Shown: positions 1-10,407 of the stretch, in pieces
Layout: each line of letters opens with the position of its first letter
Position numbering within the stretch: position 1 is the stretch's first letter
From: Rhyacichthys aspro
Taxonomy: Eukaryota; Chordata; Actinopteri; Gobiiformes; Rhyacichthyidae
Assembly (NCBI GenBank): GCA_036850595.1
Contig: CM072155.1
Span: forward strand, 9,054,256 to 9,118,255
Length of the DNA stretch: 64,000 nt
Direction of reading: 5' to 3'
Program-made: the position numbers and the translations under genes
The notes under the pieces: generated by a model
Database searches by the model: none
Seen by the model: the letters and a program-made list of their open reading frames with translations, nothing else
What the model was told of the DNA's origin: nothing

Positions 1-740
1 GTCAGCCCTCAGGTCTTTTGTCCTGTTCACATGTGTCTTCGCTCTCTCTCAAATCCCTGCCATCTGTTAGATACACTCAATGCACTTTGGACTATTCACC
101 ACTGTCTGATAGGGCTCTGATAATCCATGTTCTCCCTGTTTTGAGACTTCATGCATTTGCTCCTGACCTTTGACCTCCCTGAGTTAGAATATATAGGTGA
201 TATCAACAAATAGAGGGCAAAGGTGATCCTCGGACAAAAAAGGAGTAAATAACAAGCTTCCATATATGAGAAGTAAACACCTTTTGTTGTCAATGAAAAG
301 GCTCCTGACTTGAAATCACCACACATAACACACCACATTTTTTAACTTTATTTTGATTGAAATAATGGGTGTTTATATTTGATAACAAGTAACAATTAAC
401 AATATCTGAGGAAGATGTACGACAATGAAAGACATATCCTTTGGCAGTTCTCTGATATTTGCTAATAAAATGTATAAAAATAGCTACTGAGTTCACTTGA
501 TGGTCATAAAGTGTCAGATTTGTCCAATCAGGAATTGCCCTACATGAACCCAGAAAAACAAACAGTTTGCATTCATCACAAATATGATTCTATTTAAGAA
601 CATATGTTGAGTTTCATTTTCATTCGAAGCATGTAAAAATGAAACAATTTAGGTGAAGGAGGTGGAGTCCAGTAAGTGCTGTTTGAGTGGTCTTAATAAT
701 GATTAACCCTGGTCACTTTGAGTCAAACTTTGAACTGTGT
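1..740. other. Intergenic DNA upstream of aspdh, no gene seen
   Basis: I see no coding exon of a recognisable family here on either strand. Open frames are short and lack family similarity or good splice sites. The sequence is AT-rich. It presumably holds the aspdh promoter and the flank of a neighbouring gene outside the window. Confidence 0.5.
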
Positions 741-812
741 ATAACCACAGTTTGTGGAGTGGAGTGCTACTGCTGTCAGGAGACACAGCTCTCAAGGGTA
801 GTGGGATTATCT
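741..812 (+). other. aspdh: Probable 5' UTR exon of aspdh (left edge unknown)
   Basis: A good donor (CTG|GTGAGT) follows base 812. A matching acceptor (CTGTACAG) ends at 890, three bases before the aspdh start codon, implying a 78-bp intron in the 5' UTR. The left edge of this exon is arbitrary. Only the splice sites support the call. Confidence 0.45.
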
Positions 813-893
813 GGTGAGTTGACAGTTTTCTATTTAAATGTTTTCAATAATATACACTTTATGCTTAAATTGCATGTAATCTCTGTACAGAAC

Positions 894-2424
894 ATGGCAA
901 GCAGCTCTCCACTACGGATAGGAGTTGTTGGATATGGACACTTAGGTATGAACTCCGACAAAGAACACCTAAGTGCAATGAGCAGCATAAACTTGTGACT
1001 AATCGAGTGCATATGTAACTGCAGGGCAATATCTGGTCGAGAGGATACTGAAAGAGGGACCTGGACTTGGCCTAAAATTGTCCTTTGTTTGGAACAGAAA
1101 CACTAATAAACTCAAAGGCTTTGTTGCTGATGAACTTATACTTGGAGATTTGTCAACTTTTGCTGAGAGGTGCAAACATAGAAAAACACACAAAAACATT
1201 AATAAGCAGAACATCAGTGACAAGTTAACACGTGGTTGGCTAAACTGTTGGCTAAACCACTGCAGTGTACACATACATTGTGTAAATAATAATATTATTT
1301 TATTTGCAATATGAGAGTTTGGCCTGATTCTAGCTCTAATGTGTAAACTTGTGTCTTCTGTTGATTTATAAGAGCTATATTTTTCACAGGCAATGTGATG
1401 TAATCGTAGAGGTGTGCCATCCTCACATTGTCAAAGAGTTTGGGGTCCACTTCCTGTCTCAATCACATTTTATGGTCAGCATATTTTGTGTGATTTTATT
1501 TTGTTTGAATACTGGGATTATATCGTGTCAAAACATGACTCTATTGCACTGATTTACCTTCTCAGATGGGTTCTCCATCGGCTCTCTCTGATTCAGAGCT
1601 GAACCAGAAACTGCGGCAAGCCGCTCAGCAGTATGGAAGGACTCTGTATGTCCCTAGTGGTGCATTATGGGGAGGCCAGGACATCCAGAGACTGAATGAT
1701 TGTGGCACCTTAAAGGTAAGATAAGATACGTATATAAATGCAATTTAAAGTAGTAAAATAATAATAATGTCAGGCTGTAGTTGTTATGGGCTTAATTAAA
1801 TATTTTTACTCTGCAAAGTTCATATGCCCTCTCTCCAGGCTTTGTTTATAAGAATGTCCAAGCATCCATCATGTTTCCGACTGACCAAAGACGTGCTCTC
1901 TGATTGGACAGAGGGTGAGGGCAGGCGTGTGTTGTTCAGAGGCTCAGTGGCAGAGTTATGCCCACTTGCACCAAACAATGTGAACACTATGGCAGCAGCA
2001 GCAGTGGCTGCAGGAACTCTGGGCTTCACTGGGGTTCAGGGAGAGATTGTCTCAGACACAGAGTACGTTTACTTCAAATCCAATGGAGCTTTTCCAGTCT
2101 GCATGTAAATAATTATGGAATGTACAAAATGGATGAATATAAGTCTTTATATTTTCTTAATTCAGGTTGAGTGACTATCACGTGGTGGAGGTGGAGGTGA
2201 CCGGGCCTGATGGGTTTTCAGTGCACACAGTCAGGAGGAATCCAGCCAAACTTGGAGCTGTAACTGGAAGTGCAACATACAAGTCTTTTTGGAATAGTTT
2301 ACTTGGTATGAACTGTATCTGTTTTCTTACAGTGCTTTGCAGTATTCAGCAAATTAAGCACTTAATTTATCTCTTTCTCTCTCCAGTTTGTAAAGGTCAT
2401 GGGGGTCGGGTTTACTTGTGCTGA
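894..2424 (+). CDS. aspdh: Aspartate dehydrogenase domain-containing protein
   Basis: Seven coding exons: 894-945, 1025-1169, 1390-1474, 1566-1715, 1839-2062, 2166-2305 and 2387-2424, giving 277 residues (human ASPDH is 283). The N-terminus has a Rossmann dinucleotide motif, GVVGYGHLG, at residues 10-18. The WNR segment, the SPSALSD segment, the GALWG segment, the NxNTMAAAA motif and the AVTGSAT motif match the family in order, and the protein ends in YLC as human ASPDH ends in HLC. The family is homologous to NAD(P)-dependent L-aspartate dehydrogenases, which make iminoaspartate/oxaloacetate; the role of the vertebrate protein is poorly defined. The start is the first ATG after a splice acceptor. 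The gene converges on gys1. Confidence 0.93.
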
Positions 2425-2544
2425 AGTGGACTCCCAGGAACAGGAGGTATTCCAACAGTGAATGTGTGAATTGCTGTATCACTGTTACAAAGATTTTTAA
2501 CCCAGACTGTTATATATATGTATGTTATATAATATCTGCATCAT

Positions 2545-2588
2545 AATAAAGCACAAACAAAATTCTAATTTATCAAACATGTTTTATT
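2545..2588. terminator. Facing poly(A) signals of aspdh and gys1
   Basis: AATAAA on the + strand at 2545-2550 lies 120 bp after the aspdh stop. A minus-strand AATAAA (TTTATT at 2583-2588) lies about 790 bp after the gys1 stop. The two signals face each other 32 bp apart, so the 3' ends of the transcripts should abut or overlap. The span 2589-3380 is then gys1 3' UTR, AT-rich with a short CA run and a T run near 2880. Confidence 0.6.
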
Positions 2589-3380
2589 TTATATTCATCT
2601 GGAGCAAGTTTGTAACAAATGCTACAACTTTGAGGAGTGCGAGTGTATGCCTGGTCAAGCCTTGCTCCTCCTTAATACACAAGACTTTTTCTGCAAGCAA
2701 GCATTACCATTTATATTCTGAGTTCTCCTTTACAAATAAATACTTCCTGAAACAATCAAATCCAGGAATATCCATCCATTTCTAAAGGAGTGTAGGTTTG
2801 TTCAAGGCTTGAAATGATAAGGCGCAAGAATACAACACACACACACAAAGTCAATTTATAGTGTTCTGATGCAAGTCTTTTTTTTTTTAAATTATAATGG
2901 AAGGTTTTACAGTACATACAGCATTTAGAGACAAATGCTACAGCAGGTGGAGTTTTTCAGCAAAAGTAAAAATGAGTGCTCTTTGCAGTGACTTGAAAAG
3001 TAGCTGGAAGTGCTTTACAAACAGCAACAAGATGAGAAACTGGCAAATTGGAGAGTCACTGTGCTTCACAAAGTCAAATACAAAGTTACGGACTGCTATT
3101 AGTCTTGTAACTTTCCTCATTATCCTATGCACTAAATGATCCAGTGTTAGTAACCAAAAAGATCAAGCAAAATTTCCTACACTATATTGTTCCCTGTTAA
3201 GCCAAGTTGCTGCTTAACAAAGCTCATTTTAAAACACTGGTTGCATTGCTGGTGTAGTTGAACAATCTTGTCTTTTGAGGTACACACAGTTTGGGAAGAC
3301 ACTCACAAAGATGCTGTCTTCACAACAAGCCCATTACAAATATTTGATCAATCGCCTGCACTGGAGTATTTGCATATGAT

Positions 3381-6300
3381 TCAGTTTTCATCGCTTTTAA
3401 CGCTACTTTTATCACTACTTTTATCACTACTTTTATCACTACTTTTATCACTGCTTTTGTCGCTACTTTTATCGCTTATGAGACTGTCGCCATTCTCGTT
3501 GGCCCCAGGTGAGACAGTAGGCTTGTTTTTGAGCGGGTGGTTGAACGGCTGACGGATGTTCACTCTGTCCTTTTCCGCTTCAAGATCTTCGTCGTAGCGC
3601 TCATCCTCGTTGTCGTCTTCCGCCTCGCTGTGGTGGGGCGACGAGTGGCGGGACAGGGAAGGGGACGGGGGCACAGAGGCCGGGCGTGGGTAACGGAATC
3701 CGGACGTCTGCATAATAGGTAGACGTTAGTACTATAAATAAAGAGGAGTTTGCCCCACCTTAGAAGATACTTACTGATGTGGGCTCCTGGGATTCATAAA
3801 GATAGGTGTCAGGGAAAGCTTTGGCCAGTGCCATGTGACGTGCTGACACATAATACTGTGGACAAAGAGAAGAATCAGTGAAATACTACAGAATTTAAAA
3901 CAAGGGGTGGTTTGGATTGGTCTTCTTACCCGGCCGAGGTAGCGCCAGTCCAATAGATCGCTCAGACGCTCAGTGCGGTTCCTCTGGATGATCCTCTGAC
4001 GCCTGCTCTGTTTGCAAAACTGGAACAGGAAGGAGGTGAGCTGGTTGCATGACTCGTCCACTCCTCTGAACCGTCGATCCAGGATGTAAATACCTGCACC
4101 GGGAGATGTCATGTCAACTGTCTGTGTAAAACTTTATAATATGTCAGTAAAGGAACACACCATATGCTGATGGGTCTGCTATGTGTTCCTCCATGAAACA
4201 GCCAAAACCAGAGAGGTTTGTGGAAATTGATGGGATTCCCATGACGGTGCACTCAGCTGAATGTTACAAAAATATGTTAAAATACAATATTCAAACTGTC
4301 AGTAGACCTTACCACTGTGCAAAAACTCTTGCCTGGTGTGTAGCCCCACGGCTCGTAGTATGAAGGAAAGACCCCTAGGTGGCAGCCTCTTACAAAGTCC
4401 TCATAATCCATGGGAAGTAGAGGAGAAGTAGATGATAGGAATTCTGGATGGAAAATAATCTAAAGAGAGAAGAAATTAAAAATCTTTGTTGATTATAAAA
4501 ACCCAACAGTATAAGGAGTGACTGACATTTCTAATGACTGATGATCTGACATGGTACTTAAGACTATAAATAATCAGCATTCTGGACATACCTTAACCCG
4601 GTCAGCAGAGCTGTTAAAAAGGCCAATGCGTCTGACACAGTTAAGGATGGGGTCACTACTGTCCTCCAACATATTATGTGTGCAGACTGGAGGCTGGCAC
4701 TGCCTTTGAGTTGCAAAGATGGCGCGCTTCATTATAGTGAAATCCTCTTTGTCCAGCATTTTTGCTACATCTGGAAGCTGCCCTCTAAAAGAGTTACAAA
4801 TAAGTAATGATTGTTTTACTCAAATTTAGGATTTTATTTTATTAAAACAAGTCCATTGATGCAGCATTTTCATGAACCAATCACTAACAATGGAAATCCC
4901 TGCATTTAATGTAAATGTTGCTCACTTACACTAAAAGGGACTCATAAAGTTTCTTTCCAAAGCGTTCTTTCACTGTCTGAGCTGTATCCCTGTTAGAACA
5001 AGAAACATTATATTTTAAAGACTATGGTTTTTTAAAAACTTATTTGCCCCTTTTAATGTGAAATTCGCACCAAAGCTGCTTTCTGACTGCTTGGCCCTTT
5101 AGTGTCTCCACATTAAAGTTGTTTGTCCGTGCTGGCATAATAAAAAACGCAATGACTGTCACATCGCTGTTGTTGACCTGCAAAAAGTAGAACAGAGAGA
5201 AATAAACACTCAGTCTTTTTAATCTAGGGTCATATCTTCCTCCTTTTATACACATTTATTTATTTATGTGATACAGAAATACACATACTTACTCTGAGCA
5301 GGTAGTTGAGTCTAGCTAAAGCCTCCAAAAAGAGGTCAGCTCCCTTGTTGGAAAATTCATACCTTCCAGCGATGAACAGGAACAAACACTTGTCCAGATT
5401 AAAGTCAAGGTGCCTGTCATACAAGATATTAAAGTAAAAATGAATATCATCTTTAGTATCAAATGTTATATGTGACACAAACATTCCTCTGTTTCTACTG
5501 TTAGTAATTACTTCATACATTTTAAATAACATTCTTTCACTATGTTTAGTTCAACTTTTGTTGTGACTGTATTATATGAGGAACCTGACCCATAGAAGTG
5601 TCCCCTGACAAACTCCTGAATCCGATTCTTGCTTTGAGCGTGCAGGTTCTGAAACTCATGCACAGCTGAGAACTTCTTAACGTTGAGTCCATTTGGAGTG
5701 ATAATGTCTGAGTGGTATGAAATAGCATCCATAATTAACTTTGTTGATGAGAACATTAACAAAAGAGAGATTCAGGAGTAATACAGCATGGTACTTAATG
5801 ACACTAGAGTATGTTCTTGTCACCTGGTTTCCTTCTGAGTAAGTGCTCTGCCTCAATGGCAGTAATTTTTGACACAGTTGTGAAAACATGAGCACAGTGA
5901 GCGGCCGCTCTTTCCAAACAGTACCGATGGTAGATCTGTCTATCACCAGCTTCCTTATCTACATTGAACTGATTGAAACACACAGAGAGAAAAAATCTTA
6001 TTTTACTTCTTGTTTGCCCAACTTACTGCAAATTGAATGGATTTAATGGCTCTCACCTCTGCAAGATTGTTATAAAAGTCCACATTTCCTGCACACAGGT
6101 ATCTTCCTAGCAGTGTGGCATGAGTTGTGAAGATGGTTGCGACAGGCAACTGCCTCTGTCGACACAATAACACACCCAAGCCAGCCAGCCACTCGTGGAA
6201 ATGGGCCACAATGTGTGGTGGTTCCTCACTCTGTGCTGCATACTGCAATACAAAATCAATACCAAAAACTGGTACACATTGTTTTACAAACTTTCAGGCT

Positions 6301-7508
6301 TTTGAAAGCCTACAGCTCATAATATTTCCTAATTACACATGTTTATGAGAGTGAACTGCTCACCTCTCCTAGAAACCAGGCTGTAAGGAAGCCAAACAGC
6401 ACAGCATCGTTTGCCTCTCGGTCAAACCACGGCACACCAATGTCACAGTACTCCCACAGCTCACTCTTCCAGCTGTCCAGAGACCAGGCAGTGTATCCCA
6501 CATCAATCAAAATTACATAAGGACTACCCTCAATAAGCCAGCGACCAAAGTAGAGCTGTGAAAGAGACAGAGGTGACCAACAACTTTAATTTTAGCAGAT
6601 TTATTATTGAGACGTATCAAATGATTATTATTCCTTAGCCATGAACTTGAACTTGTTCTCATTAGAAGTAGACAGAATAATTGGAGATTTGTCTATATGA
6701 CCTTAAGAACACCAGAGGACTTTGGAGTGACGCAGCACAAAGCTATTAGTATAAGTATTGCACAGCCACTGCCTGTCAACTATTTCTGGACAGAGACACA
6801 GAGACATTGATACAACCTCTAACCTTTGCTGGAAAATGTCACGAGTTTTAAAACATGGTCAGGGACAGAGGTGTGTCCCAGAGAGTAGGGTCAGATACGA
6901 GACAAGCTCATATATAATATATGACTTACAGTGTTTATGAGTAGTGCGTGTTTACCACAATCTACTGTAAGATCCTTATTTTTAAGTTTAGAAAGGTTTA
7001 CAGCTGCACATACAGACTGAATACCACATGAGTATGCAGTAGTACCTTACACCCACTGGAGTTCATTTTGTCAATGGTCTTCTTTAGTATAGGGTTGGTG
7101 GGCTCGATCAGCTCCACCTGTGTGCGCACATTGCTTTCCACATAGGGGCCCACAAGGAAATAGTTCTCCCCCCATTCCTCAGCGGTCAGGCGCGCTTTGG
7201 TCTGGATGACAGTGTAGATGCCTCCAACTTCGCACATGCAGCAAAGTCACCACAAATACACACACAATGTCAAAATAAAGCTGCGATGTAATGTAAAGTC
7301 TGCATGTTTTATTCACACAGACCTTGAGCTCCACAACAAATAGCTAACACCCCACAATGTACAAAAATGTCTGCATAACAAAGCACTTACCTTTGTTTGC
7401 AACCTCCCAGGCGATTTCAAACAGAACAGCATCCTCTAAATCAAAATCATCATCCCACTCCTCTAGCCCAGGCAGGGACGTGACTGACAGGCTGCGAGGC
7501 AGCGGCAT
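3381..7508 (-). CDS. gys1: Glycogen synthase, muscle type
   Basis: Fifteen coding exons, from 5': 7508-7391, 7227-7046, 6555-6364, 6242-6057, 5968-5824, 5707-5590, 5413-5293, 5177-5071, 4989-4930, 4784-4592, 4459-4333, 4256-4161, 4093-3930, 3855-3775, 3707-3381. They encode 738 residues (human GYS1 is 737). The enzyme extends glycogen from UDP-glucose in the cytosol. The catalytic E-x7-E pair falls at E510 and E518, as in human. The N-terminal regulatory serines S8 and S11 and the C-terminal S641, S645 and S649 are kept, as is the Arg-rich allosteric segment (SRRQRIIQRNR). The N-terminus (MPLPRSLSVTSLPGLEEW) resembles GYS1 rather than liver GYS2. Oddities: a GC donor after base 4333, and an SDKS repeat tail. 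A splice acceptor one base before the ATG shows an intron in the 5' UTR. Confidence 0.97.
3384..3476 (-). repeat. gys1: 12-bp coding minisatellite in gys1 C-terminus
   Basis: Imperfect tandem repeat of a 12-bp unit (ACTACTTTTATC on the + strand). On the coding strand it reads SDKS about six times, followed by SVKSDEN and the stop (residues 708-738). The core repeat is 3405-3476. Copies differ by a few silent changes and one Asp-to-Val change. It replaces the distal tail that in human GYS1 carries phosphorylation sites 1a and 1b. Confidence 0.95.
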
Positions 7509-8800
7509 GCTGAGTAAACACAGATGAATAATCCTCAATAGAACATATTAATAACACATCAAAGAATAATAGCATAAATAAATACTGCTGGCTCTAGTTC
7601 ATTACAGATTTCTTACAGATTGGTGACCCATGCCTCCTATATCTTGTGAGAGATTGTATTTCAAGTGAATGAAAAGGGATCTCACTGTCACATGGCCACT
7701 ATGTGAACCTCAAATGTGAATCACTAAACTTCACAAGTAAAAGGTGAAAACTGCTCAGTACTGACACTTCCTCACACACAAGCCAAACCTTCAAAGCACA
7801 CCTGATTTCATAACCTCTGTTAGATCACACATGCAATTGCTACAGGGCATTTTCAACACTGGAAGCATTTTACAGCTACACCATATACACAATATACTAT
7901 TTAGGGAATTAAAAAGCTGTATTTTGTGTGTGACATTTACTTTAGCCTGGGTCTGTGCAAGCTGGTGACACAAATACATCATGAGACCAAGCGGTGGTGG
8001 AGAAAGGGTAGTTAAGGACATCAGGTATGAATGTGATACCACTGGGCCCACTTGTTGACACGTCCACAGGAGAAAAGATATTTGGAGGAAATTAACCAGT
8101 GCCACCAGTGATTATTCTGTCTCTCGGGCACAGAACAATATATTTAAATCTATTAAAAAAACTCTTCATCTCATTGCATTGCATTCTAAGAGAATCAGAG
8201 GCATATAAGTATACTAAATGCCACAGAGATGACAAAGCGAATACATATTTGTTTGGGACTCACACCAGGGAATGCCAATGATTTCTATAAACACACACTC
8301 ACCTGTTTTGTGCAAAGGAAACACTCAACACACAGTCAATCATTAGTAGCTATACTTAACATTAGATCATGCAGTTTTAGGGTTGTACACTGAAAGGACC
8401 CGTAGGCCAAAGGGGGCACACTACCTTAACGCAGGACACTGGACGTCTGTTGGAAAGAAGCTACTCCAGCACAAACACTACATTACACAACAGCAACGTA
8501 AAAAAAAGCAGGTAATGCTGTTAAATAAGCATGCTGCTGTCTGCTGTCAGGCCAGTCTGTTCTCGTGAGTGGAGGAGTGAACGTGACAACAGGCACCTAA
8601 TGCAGCCGCGGAAACGCGCAGGACATCACGTCCTGATGCGCGCACACCCCTTTTTTTCAATACACTTTCACATGAACTATCTCGAAACAAACAAAACATA
8701 TGCTCACTCACCCTGCGCTTTGGTCTCTGCTTCACAAAGATGGACAACACATTAGCGGCTGTCGTAGTCAATCAAGAAAGAGATAACAGCGGAGATAGGA
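7509..8800 (-). other. gys1: gys1 5' UTR intron and probable noncoding first exon
   Basis: An acceptor (TTTACTCAG) sits one base before the gys1 ATG. On the minus strand a donor (CGCAGG|GTGAGTGAG) lies near 8710, which would make about 8711-8800 a noncoding first exon and 7510-8710 an intron of about 1.2 kb. No other gene is seen inside. The exact transcription start is unknown. Confidence 0.5.
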
Positions 8801-9815
8801 AAGGGGGCGGCGGTTAAGTTTAATGGCAGCGTCTCATACTGGCCTGGTGCGTACGCCGTCACGTTAAGGGGCAAGCCAACCATGGGATCCAGGAAGAGAA
8901 CTGTGAGCTTAACATTCATTGGCCAGAGGAACGCATTGGAAAAATGGGCGTTTTAGTCAAATAAAAGATCCAATTGGCTGAGCGCAAGGAAAGGCTTAGA
9001 CTGGTTGGTTCGTCCTATCCCAAGATTTAGCTCTGCATGTAAACGTGCTGAATGAAAGAAGAAGTCACGGGGCAGAGAAGCGAGAGGGTCACTTGAAATG
9101 TCATGCAATGTCCAGAAGGAGACAGTTTTGGAAGCTATGGTACTGACGTCAAGCTACCCAACCCACCACATTATACCTCTCTCACACTTTACTGCTTACT
9201 CTGTTCGCCTCTGTCTCCTCATCAGTCTGACTTCGACAGGCTACCTGGAAGGTCCAAACAAATAACCCCCAGACACTAAGACATCTTAGATCATAAAAAT
9301 TAGGACAAGATTCTTGCTGTCATAATCAAAGAAGAGGGTGACATTTGTTATAGTGAGAATACATAAACACAAGTGTACTTTAGTAATAATGATTAAAGGA
9401 AGGCCAAAACATGTCAACAACTGTAATATGCAGGATAAGAAAACGATTGCTTTGCGCAGTTGCTTGTCCCTTTTTATGTGCACGCTGTTTCCGTACGGTT
9501 CTGACGTCATTTTGCCGGGAACGAGCTCGTGTTTAATGGACAAGCATCGGCCAATCATGTTTCCTGTTACTGCTGAAGTTCCCGCCCTCTCTATGTTGTC
9601 GTTGTTTCTCGCGTTGCCATTGGACCCCGAAGCCAAACGCAACTTTTCCGCGCTCTTCTCGGTAAAAGTTCACAAATTAAAGAGTGGCGGGAGCTCTTGT
9701 CAACGGGGTCCGTGGTCAAAAGGTGTCTCTCTTAGACTCACGTAACCTGGTAATAGCGTGACCGCTGGTGGACACCGGCTGACAGGCTTTGCAGAGTCAT
9801 AAACACTTCATTCAG
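8800..9815. promoter_or_regulatory. Divergent promoter region between gys1 and pold1
   Basis: About 1 kb separates the likely first exons of two genes transcribed away from each other. It has GC-rich patches (for example GGGGGCGGCGG near 8805) and several CCAAT-type boxes near 8916, 8970, 9551 and 9618. E2F-like sites cluster on the pold1 side. Open frames at 9286-9745 have no family similarity and are taken as chance. The likely pold1 5' UTR exon ends near 9815 with a GC-type donor (TTCAG|GCAAGT). Confidence 0.6.
9579..9690 (+). promoter_or_regulatory. pold1: Cluster of E2F-like sites upstream of pold1
   Basis: TTCCCGCC at 9579-9586, TTTCCGCGC at 9645-9653 and TGGCGGGAG near 9685 (E2F-like on the other strand) lie within about 110 bp, with CCAAT boxes beside them. 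E2F control is typical of S-phase replication genes such as POLD1. Function is inferred from motifs alone. Confidence 0.45.
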
Positions 9816-10405
9816 GCAAGTCTAGCTTTAACCTAGGTTGTGTTGTGTTTACATGCGCGTGTTAGCTTGTAGCTGTTGCTCAGTGCTCATCGTTATTGTT
9901 TATACCTCAGCCAATAATGTGTCTTGATGTAAACGTGAACACGGGAATGGGCTGAGTGCTGTTTTGTTGTTTCTGTAATAAGTTACACTGTGCATCTGTA
10001 GTATTATAACACAGAGTCCCTAGTAGCCGCCATGCTAGTTACAGGAAATGTAACTCCTTTGCATAAGGAAAGGTTGTCTGACCAGTCTTGTTTTTGTTTT
10101 ACTATTTTACTACAGTAACTATTCTGCTCTATGCTTTTTCTTGGCACTTTCGCTTGTTGTAGTGTGCCATACATTGTCATTACATTACATTATGAGGGCT
10201 TTTCACTCTGATAAGAAGAATGGCTGGTTTATTTATGGTTGTGATAAAGTTTTCGATATCTTAATAAATGCGCAGATGAATTTGACCCATTTCTCCATGT
10301 TCTTTTTCTCTTGTGTGGAAGGCAGCCTACTTGTAACGATGGAAAGCTCACCACAATATGTTTTCATTGTCTGCGTTGTATTCTCTTACATTTATCTACC
10401 TGCAG
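9816..10405 (+). other. pold1: Probable 5' UTR intron of pold1
   Basis: The pold1 ATG at 10408 is two bases after an acceptor (CCTGCAG), so an upstream noncoding exon is needed. The best donor is the GC type at 9816 (CAG|GCAAGT). An open frame at 10141-10611 overlaps the first coding exon but its upstream half has no similarity to POLD1. Confidence 0.45.
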
Positions 10406-10407
10406 GT

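Noticed and set aside
9286..9745. Opposed open frames of 118 and 135 codons near the pold1 promoter
   Set aside because: They overlap each other in antisense inside a CpG-containing promoter region; such frames arise by base composition.
10141..10405. Upstream in-frame extension of the pold1 N-terminus
   Set aside because: It is preceded by an acceptor at 10405 and has no similarity to POLD1; the ATG at 10408 gives the family length.
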